A program made the position numbers and the translations under genes. From Lonicera japonica (lineage: Eukaryota > Streptophyta > Magnoliopsida > Dipsacales > Caprifoliaceae), in assembly GCA_021464415.1 (NCBI GenBank), contig CM038469.1, positions 4,814,501 to 4,878,500 of the forward strand: a stretch of DNA of 64,000 bases. Direction: 5' to 3'. Numbering within the stretch: position 1 is the first letter of the stretch; each line of letters begins with the position of its first letter. The notes below the pieces were generated by a model. It was not told the DNA's origin, did not search any database, and saw only the letters and a program-made list of their open reading frames with translations. This document shows, in pieces, positions 56,676 through 64,000 of this stretch.

Positions 56676-58696
56676 TATTATAACGACATTACAAATAATG
56701 GAGTTTAAACAAATAAGAAAATATTTGACGTAAAATAAAGAGTAGTTTAGAGAATTACCTTCCTAACAAATATATGTATATATAAGAGAAGGAAATAGAG
56801 AAAGGGGGAGGGGGAGATTGCGACAGATGAACCTCCAAAAAGCAATTGATCCTTCTCTCGAACTATTTTTGTAAACGGTCACTTGATGATAAAAATAAAA
56901 CATTTTAAAATTCGCGGATTCTTCTAAATCCATAAATTATTTTAAATCTATATAGAGTCTAACATATTTTAATAAATCCATATAGACTCTAACAGATTTT
57001 AAAGAGTGGACTTTTTATTATATCTATAAATTTTAATAAATTCATTGGTTCTTCTAATTATAATAAAAACTTCAAAGGATAAATAGTAAAAGAATCTTGA
57101 TTACGACTTTAAAGTAATAAGAAAATTATAAATCTGCCGCAAATGGTTCGAATCGAGTATAAACATCCAACGGATTGTGTTTTTTTTTTTTTTGCCATTT
57201 CTATTTGATTTTCATATTCTATCTAAAAAAATTCATAAAATAGTAGAAAAAAAATCAAGGGGTGACATTTCTATAGTTTTGAAAAAGTATGATCAGTTGA
57301 TAATTAAAACTTTGAAAGTAGTTGAATCTAAAAAGAAAAAGTGGTTTTGGATAGAGTGAATGAAGTGGAGGGATTTAAATAAATTATAGAGACAAAAAAG
57401 AAATAATACATAAGGTTTGGAAAAATAAGATATTTTAGATAAAGAGAATGAAGGGAAATGATTTGATAGATTATAGAGATAAGAAGAAATAATACATAGG
57501 GTTTGAGAGAAAGATGGAAAAGAAATCTATGTGAAATCTTCTGCTTGAAGAGAAAATTTGTTGGTAGATTTGTTATTTATAAAAATACTCTCAAATTCAT
57601 CAAAATCTATCAATTAATAAAATCCTTCAAAGATTATTAAGTTTTAAAGACCATAAGATTTTAAAAGACCATTTTTATATCTAATTGAACACCACAAGAT
57701 TTTAAAAGAATTTTTAAAATCCTAATTGAATACCATAAAATTTTAAAAGGTTTTTTAAAATATTAATTGAATACCATAAGATTTTAAAAGGTTTTTTAAA
57801 ATCGTAATTGAATACCATAAGATTTTTAAAATTCAAAAAAAATTCTATATAATCTAAATTGAATACACTCTCCTTAATATTTTTGTACTTAAAGAAGTTT
57901 GACAAATTTCAATTGAAATTCCTTTTGAAAGACACTAAAAATCCCGGAAATAAGGAAAAAGGACTTGCTTGATAAGGACTTGAATGATTATGTGTCATTC
58001 ATAAAATTTTAAAATAACGTCAAATAAAAACAAATACATAGTAATATTTTAGAAAAGAAAGAATGCACTTAACTTTACATAACTCCGAAAAAATTATTAT
58101 GTGAATTTTATTAATAAATAGGTTTTGACTATGTAATTTGTTAAAATTATTTTAAAGCATTGTTAATTGAACACTTAAATTATAATAATACACTAAAAAA
58201 CATGTAGTGCATACTTGATTTTGCATGATTCCATAAAAAAATATAATTTAAAAATTTACTGCAAAGTTAACTTTGCAATCTTTTTAAAATTTAGTCAAAT
58301 ATAGATCCTTAATTTTAAAAAATATTATTACTTAGTTTTTTTGCAGAATTTTTTTTCTTCATACAAGTCTTATTTTTTAATATCCCGCTAAAAATCTTGG
58401 GGAGTTTGATAATTCTTCAGAACTCTTTCTTTTTTACTTCCTAGAAACCGAAGGGGCTGGGCCCTATTTATACTAGTCCAATTGGTAAATGCACAAACAG
58501 ACCAAAACTGATGTTGCGATACAAACAGTAAATGCAGTGCCGTGCGACACATGGGCCCTCTCCCAAAGCTTCCCCTATTGGGCCCTGTGTGCATGCATTG
58601 GCCCTTTTGTTTTCTAGCATCCTAATTAGTTCTGTACTCAATGCTTGAGATGTTTTGCAAAGGGTTTTGTGAGAGTCGCAAAATAGCGCGTCTACA
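56676..58696 (-). repeat. Old gypsy-1-family LTR relic, right part, with an inserted AT-rich block
   Basis: Just after copia B the sequence resumes a weak match to the gypsy-1 LTR (AATTACCTTCCTAACAA against CTTTACCTTCCCGACGA). From about 58390 it matches again: GATAATTCTTCAGAA, then a CCTATTTATACT box near 58464-58475, a residual GCCGTGCGACAC near 58541-58552, and the LTR end GTCTACA at 58690-58696. The block 56830-58370 between them is AT-rich with repeated ATTTTAAAAG(G/A) and GAATACCATAAGATTTT words, probably another nonautonomous element; no gene is seen. Confidence 0.55.
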
Positions 58697-58759
58697 CGCA
58701 TGTCAAATTATTTTCTTAAATATCTAACACACACTTTGTTATAATAGACAAAAGCCAGA

Positions 58760-58950
58760 TTAATGGAAGAAGATTTCCATCTTCAAATTCAATCACTTTT
58801 TAAATCTACAAGAAAAAACGAAGAATAATTCTCACAAACGTTTAACAACAGTATTAAGAAGTTGAATTGCTGCAAAAATGCAATATCGAGCATAATATAC
58901 TCACATTATTGTGAATGAATTGCTTTGTGTTGATATGTCAGCTTTTATTA
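58760..58950 (-). repeat. Dispersed repeat R1, copy c (inverted)
   Basis: In reverse complement this aligns with 36370-36590 and 29480-29650: GAAGAAGATTTCCATCTTCA, GAATAATTCTCACAAACGTTT, AAGTTGAATTGCTGCAAAAAT and GCAATATCGAGCATAATATAC. It is 0.75 kb from the 3' end of the S-RNase-like gene, in opposite orientation to the copies near the F-box genes. From 58951 to 59693 no other feature is seen. Confidence 0.75.
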
Positions 58951-59693
58951 CAAATATTACATCTACGTAGAATTATTGTGGTAAAGAATGTTTGATACGC
59001 ATGGAATCTTTATGAGATACAATTTTTCATTTACATTTTAACAGTTGGGCCACAATTTATGCTCAGTAAACTTCAGGCCCAAAATCAGTTAAGGGAAGCA
59101 AGCACCATGACAATTTACTAACCAGTAAATAATGAACAAGTTAACCTTCTCTTCTTTTTAAATTTTCTGGTAATTTTGACTAATCTTCCTTTGAAATGAA
59201 ATCGTTGTATATTTTTTCATTCGTCGTCTATTTTTCCATTCAATTGAGTGATGCAACATATTAAATGGCTACATGATTTAGAATTAAAATGCATGCTTAG
59301 CAGAATTGAACTTCTGATAACATTAATTAATAGAGTACATATATATTTATATAACAGTGAAATCCAGCAGCAAGCAATAAATCCATGTATATTAATTCAA
59401 TTCCGTCCTCCTCATTTCATACTAGCTAGAAAAACCAAGTATATAATAATCTCCAAATTAACAATGTTTGCAGAACCCATTTCATTCTTCAGCTTACAAT
59501 TAATTATTCTCATTCCTAATACCAATCTAATTAAAGTTCATCCTTTTCGTCCCTGAAACAGAAAAAAAATTCACACGTTATAATGATTTTTATATGGTGA
59601 CAAAATCGATCGAGCACATCATGGACAAATAAAATTAAACCAGAAATTTGTACATATAAATACCTCTCAGTGTTCCCGAGTGAGAGACTCGTT

Positions 59694-60630
59694 TCATCTT
59701 GGGAGTAAGATCTCCTTTTCCTCACCACCACATCCACATTTATCAGCAGTTATCGGCTTACATGAAGAGAGATCGAATTTCGGATTAAAACAGAAGCGAA
59801 TTTCAATTAGTTGAGGCACTGTTTTATCAGCATAATTGAAGTTGCACCTTAAATTTACTTTCACCTTGTAATACTTCTCAATTATCTCAATCAGCTTCGT
59901 TGGTGTGAATCGCGTTCCACCTGGTTTAATGCCTGCATTTTCATCGAACTATATTCAAGAAAATTGCAAGTGAACTATAAGAAACGAAACATGGAAATTA
60001 ATCTTTAGTACTTTTAATAACTCTGAGAACAGAAATCATATGAATATATATATACCGCTTCTGTCAAGAAATACTTTGAGGTCTTTTAGCTTTTTCTTGA
60101 GCTCAAGGGCCTTGAGAAAATATGAGAGGGGCTCTTCCATCTTGGAGCAGCTTCCATGTTTTTCCCACTCATGTTTCCAAAACTTGAGATTGGAGGAATC
60201 ATGATTTCCACCACGCCGTTCAAGAGCTTGCCATTCCATGGCAATATCCTTCTTCTTGTTCTTCTGAAATGAAAACAATGAAATTAACTCAAAATTAATC
60301 CTTTCAAAGAACGCAATTAATCACTTTAATTATGACTATTAAAATAGAAAACAAACGAAAGTTTTGTACCAGCATCTGTTCTTCTAGTTCGCGTGCCTGA
60401 CAGTTTATCGGCCAAAATCCATTTCGATACACAGGCCATAAACCATGTATTTTGAAATCTCTCGGAACTGGACGGAAGCAAGTGAACTTGTCTGGAAGAT
60501 GAACATTGCAGTAGGAGAAAGGCCACTGCAATGTCAGAAAGAAGTTCCCAATCTCGTCATCTCCATTGACTTTGATAGGAAGAAAACAAAGCAACAAAGA
60601 AACCACACACAACTTAACCTTGAGATTCAT
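59694..60630 (-). CDS. S-RNase-like secreted T2 ribonuclease (235 aa, three exons)
   Basis: Exons 60630-60370, 60263-60056 and 59932-59694 join in phase across GT..AG introns of 106 and 123 bp and give 235 residues. Residues 1-23 (MNLKVKLCVVSLLLCFLPIK...) are a signal peptide. Catalytic blocks are FKIHGLWP (His62) and FWKHEWEKHGSC (His118, Glu119, His123). FFLTLQWPFSYC, IKPGGTRF and LIEIRFCFN match conserved S-RNase regions. The mature protein is basic (my count: 37 Lys/Arg against 28 Asp/Glu), as S-RNases are. Intron 1 falls in the hypervariable stretch, the classic S-RNase position; intron 2 after FLDRSG is extra for many S-RNases. No N-X-S/T glycosylation site is seen, which is unusual. 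T2 RNases degrade RNA; S-RNases enter pollen tubes and arrest self pollen. Close F-box genes support that role, but a non-S class III RNase is possible. The ATG at 60630 is preferred to 60663 because it gives a clean signal peptide and lies below the TATA box. Confidence 0.88.
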
Positions 60631-60680
60631 TTTTAATTTCTTAATTAACACATGCATCCACACCCAGCAACATACCCTCT

Positions 60681-60688
60681 AATATATA
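60681..60688 (-). promoter_or_regulatory. TATA box of the S-RNase-like gene
   Basis: TATATATT on the minus strand lies about 50 bp upstream of the ATG at 60630 and would place the transcript start near 60655. The upstream in-frame ATG at 60663 would then fall outside or at the very edge of the mRNA, supporting the shorter protein. Confidence 0.6.
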
Positions 60689-61402
60689 GCCCATTTTCAC
60701 AGCGTTAAGTGCTGAAAGCAAAGTTGATTTGACCTTTTGAAATTTGCTTTCGCAATGCAAAATAGGGAGGATATGGTACACACAGTTCAATTGTCCCTAT
60801 ATTACCATTTAGAGCTAATTGAGCCATGATCTCTAATGTGTACACATCACATTGACACTGCCTATTATCTTTTACTTTTACGAGTGCCACGTGCCAAATC
60901 TGCGTGCGCTTAATTGAGACGCATGCATGACTTCGTAGCCTTTACAATGGAATAACAAAATGAGACATATTTTGATAACTTCGTCGTGGAATTTGCTCCA
61001 TTGACTTCGTTGTTCGTGTCCTTGTTCTTGCTAGAATACACCACTTCCTACATTCACGTACATGGCAATCCAGTAATACGCAATATGGTTCAAAACACAT
61101 ATTAAGCAACATTTTTTTAACCAAGTATCCAGGCTCCAGTGTGGTTGTTTATGTTGTGATCATGCACATTTTTGCCCATATCTTTATTACAGCCTTGTCA
61201 TAAGATCTTTCTATGCACGGTAAAGGTTGATATGATGTCCATCCATTTAATTAAATTCCCCAAAGTATTCAAAGGTTGGTTACTGGATGCCGGAAAAATG
61301 TTTTCCTGAAGAAATTTTAATTAGTTGCCAATAAGTAATTAACCACTCAATATAGTCAATATGAGCACCAGTACGTGCACCACTATAAACACAAAACACT
61401 AA

Positions 61403-61709
61403 GGCTCCGTTTGATAGCAACATGGAAAATGAAAATAAAAGCAACTAATTTGGGTGATAAAATGGAAAATAAGTTTAGGCATATAGTGAGATCCTCTCCA
61501 TCTCATATTTATTTTGTGAGTATATGTCTTCTATCCTCTTTTAATATTTTGAGGAAAAATTTTCTCCACCATCTTCCAAAGAAAATTTTGTCATGGAAAA
61601 AAGCCAAAGGCAAGAGTTAATCTCACCACATCTCTCAATTTATTTTCCATCTTCTCACCTAAGTTAGTTATTTTTCTTTTCATTTTCCATGTTGCTATCA
61701 AACGGAGCC
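61403..61709. mobile_element. Tourist/Harbinger-type MITE (307 bp) upstream of the S-RNase-like gene
   Basis: It has a 3-bp target duplication TAA (61400-61402 and 61710-61712) and perfect terminal inverted repeats of about 33 bp starting GGCTCCGTTTGATAGC. The 3-bp TAA target points to PIF/Harbinger. It lies about 770 bp upstream of the S-RNase ATG. A degenerate related stretch (AAAATAAGTTAAGGGATGTAGTGAGAT) is near 63606-63632. Confidence 0.85.
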
Positions 61710-61712
61710 TAA

Positions 61713-64000
61713 GTTGCACATGGAGCTAGCTTGTCTACTAATGGCTCTTTTCTCATATCATCCAGTGCACTATCAGAAGCCTTAGAAAGGCAATTATCTG
61801 TTTGTGGTCAAGAGATGTGTAGTGATTGCACAATTAAATATTGCCCAGCCCAATATCAAAATATAAATGATATATTGCCGGATGTTATAGGTGACATTAT
61901 TTTTAAAGCAATTATATCTTTATTAGAACATAGTATTGCCTCTAGAAGTTATACTATGTGCTTCTAAATTTGCGAATTGCTTAATTTGGGAATTGTAATA
62001 ATTGTTTCGGTAGTAATATCACCCTACTAAAATTCACACGTACAAGTTCAACCTCGAGAACTCCTAGTCGAATCCGAAGCTAATTTTAGTGCGTTACCAT
62101 TGGGCCACTTGCTGGTGGTTAGTGCGCTACTAGCACAAATATTATAAACCCACTAATTTATATAACTCTCAAATTTATATAACACACTATATGGTTATAC
62201 TTTTAATTAATTTCTTTTTAATTTTTTTATCTATTACTATTAGCCCACCCCTCGGAAGAATTCTGAGTCCGCCTCTGTTTAATTAGTAGTAAATATCAAT
62301 TTGTACAAATTTTTTTTTTTGGTGATACAGCAAATAAAAACCTTTTGTAATGCTACTGATTTACTTAAAATAAATAAATGGCCTTCCTTTTGATTAAATT
62401 TTTGTACCAAATAAAAGGGGCTTACCAATTTTCCTTCTCTGTCCCATTGCCTTTTACCATTTAGCAACTAATGACTTTTGTTCACGAGAATCGGTCGAAC
62501 ATAAAATGAGTTAGATTTTTATTCTTTTTATATTTGAATACTTATTATATATTTTTAAAATACGCGTTAACATTATCATTGTTTAAAATATAAAATTTGC
62601 TTTTATCAAAATATAAAATTTAACGTCAAATTGGAAACCCTTCCCCACACGCCACCGTATATGGGAGTCTTTAACTTACTTATTGAACATGTGAGGCTCG
62701 GTTTGATCAAGGGCAAAACAGGATTTAAATTTCCGGGGGATATGTTTAAGAGGGAATGAGTTAAAACCACTTTCTCCCTAATTATATTCATGAAAGGTTA
62801 TCTTACATTTTCATTTTGAAATAAGGATATAATTTTTTCCTTACTTAAAATACCTTTTTTATATATTTTTTTCAATCACCATGAGCCACCACCACTATTC
62901 CTCACCGTCGGAGTTCCAACAACTACCATGAGTTCCATTGAGCACTACTAGAGTGCAAAGACCTCTTGGGAGCATCGGTACATGTGCTGTAAATATGTTT
63001 TTCTAGTAAAATAGGGTCCAAATTTGGGAAGGTCAAAATTTTAGAAAGAATTAAGTACGTGCAAATCCACTTTTGCTATACATGTCCCATTTTGAAAAAG
63101 AACTAAGTGTAAATCTACTTTGCGGTAAAACATGATCCAAATTTGATAAAAGTAACTAGGTACAAATTTATTTTTGCAGTAAAACAAGATCAAGAAAGAA
63201 CTAGGTGTAAATCTACAAAGATGTAAATTTGAGAACAAATTTACTTTTTGTACTATATAAAAATTCTCACCGGAACTCCGGTGACCACTACTGGAGCTCC
63301 AAGGATCTTGCTGGAGGTACGAAGATGGTTGGCGGAGTTCAATACAGGTCGTCGGAGCTCCAATGAGGTCGCAGAAGTTCAGCTGAGGTCGTGGGAGTGG
63401 AACCATATACTTCTAAAGTTGTATATTATTTTGATAATATAGTTAATTATTTTAATAATAATACCAGGCACCCTTGTATAAAAACAAATTAAAATTATAA
63501 TATTAACTGTGAAATGTTGGGTACGTGCCTATAATTTTTGTCTGAAGGGTAGAATCACCCATGCTTGAAAATGAAGAAAAAAATAATTGATTTTTTTGAG
63601 AAGTTAAAAAATAAGTTAAGGGATGTAGTGAGATTTTATTATTATTATTATTATTATTTTCAATTTTTCATATTTTTATGAAAAAAAATTTCTTTAGGTG
63701 ATAAGGAAAAAACATTCCACAAAAAATAAATAAGGTTGGAGAATATCGATCTACTCGTAACAAATTCAATCATAAGTTTCGAGACTTAACTAAGAATTCC
63801 ATCGTATGAGTCACTCAATTAAAATGCATGTGTTTCCCTTTCTTTAGATTGACAAATACACTCTTTTAAGAGTTCACATTACTTTAGATTTGGAGTCTTG
63901 ACAACAAATTCAATCGTAGATTTAAAGTTTTAACTAAAAGTTCAATTGTGTGAGTCACTTAGGACGCATATATCAGTTATAGCTAGCCACATCTAGCTAT
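61713..64000. other. AT-rich region without a supported gene
   Basis: Open frames are short and without motifs. The region has a (TTA)n run near 63638-63657, imperfect GGAGTTC/GGAGCTCC repeats around 62905-62950 and 63270-63405, and several repeats of GTAAATCTACTTT-like words at 63060-63245, which suggest degenerate nonautonomous elements. I could not delimit them. Confidence 0.5.

Noticed and set aside
60664..60900. Longer S-RNase start at 60663 (MWMHVLIKKLK...)
   Set aside because: It would put charged residues before the signal peptide and lies about 20 bp from the TATA box, upstream of the expected transcript start.

Overview
This is a window of plant nuclear DNA, most likely from a eudicot. 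It carries nested Ty3/gypsy and Ty1/copia LTR retrotransposons, short inverted-repeat elements and spliced genes. Only two kinds of host gene are visible: F-box genes of the SLF/SFB type, and a three-exon secreted T2 ribonuclease with S-RNase features. That pairing is the signature of a gametophytic self-incompatibility locus (pollen F-box proteins plus a pistil S-RNase). A TE-swollen, gene-poor setting fits such a non-recombining locus. I could not fix the family or species from the sequence.

Layout. (a) 1-2625: upstream flank and 5' part of F-box copy 1, cut by a young 18.9-kb Ty3/gypsy Tat-type element (2626-21493; 5-bp target duplication CTTTC; near-identical 1562-bp LTRs). That element has gag-pol on the minus strand and two accessory genes on the plus strand. 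(b) 21494-21567: 74 bp more of F-box copy 1, then a 5'-truncated second Tat-type element (21568 to about 27860), with its integrase on + and two accessory genes on -. (c) 27861-32178: AT-rich intergenic DNA. (d) 32179-35843: near-identical second copy of the F-box flank and an intact F-box gene. (e) 37139-37240: relic of a third F-box gene. (f) 37862-58696: an old LTR relic of the gypsy-1 family, split by copia element B (38706-56670; target duplication CCAAC). B itself holds three insertions of a Sirevirus-like copia family A (A1 39807-44421, solo LTR A3 44620-46130, A2 46174-55895) and a Mutator-type MITE. (g) 59694-60630: S-RNase-like gene on the minus strand. (h) 60631-64000: MITE-rich DNA.

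The most interesting pattern is regulatory. In gypsy-1 the palindrome TGTCGCGCGACA is clustered just upstream of the LTR TATA box, and the same palindrome is clustered upstream of the TATA boxes of both accessory genes. In the unrelated copia family A, a different palindrome core (GTCGAC) is clustered 80-105 bp upstream of the LTR TATA boxes and, in element A2, of the TATA box of its accessory gene. Two retrotransposon lineages therefore seem independently to have placed their accessory genes under the same palindromic cis-code as their own genomic promoter. This suggests a common regulator, possibly the accessory protein itself.
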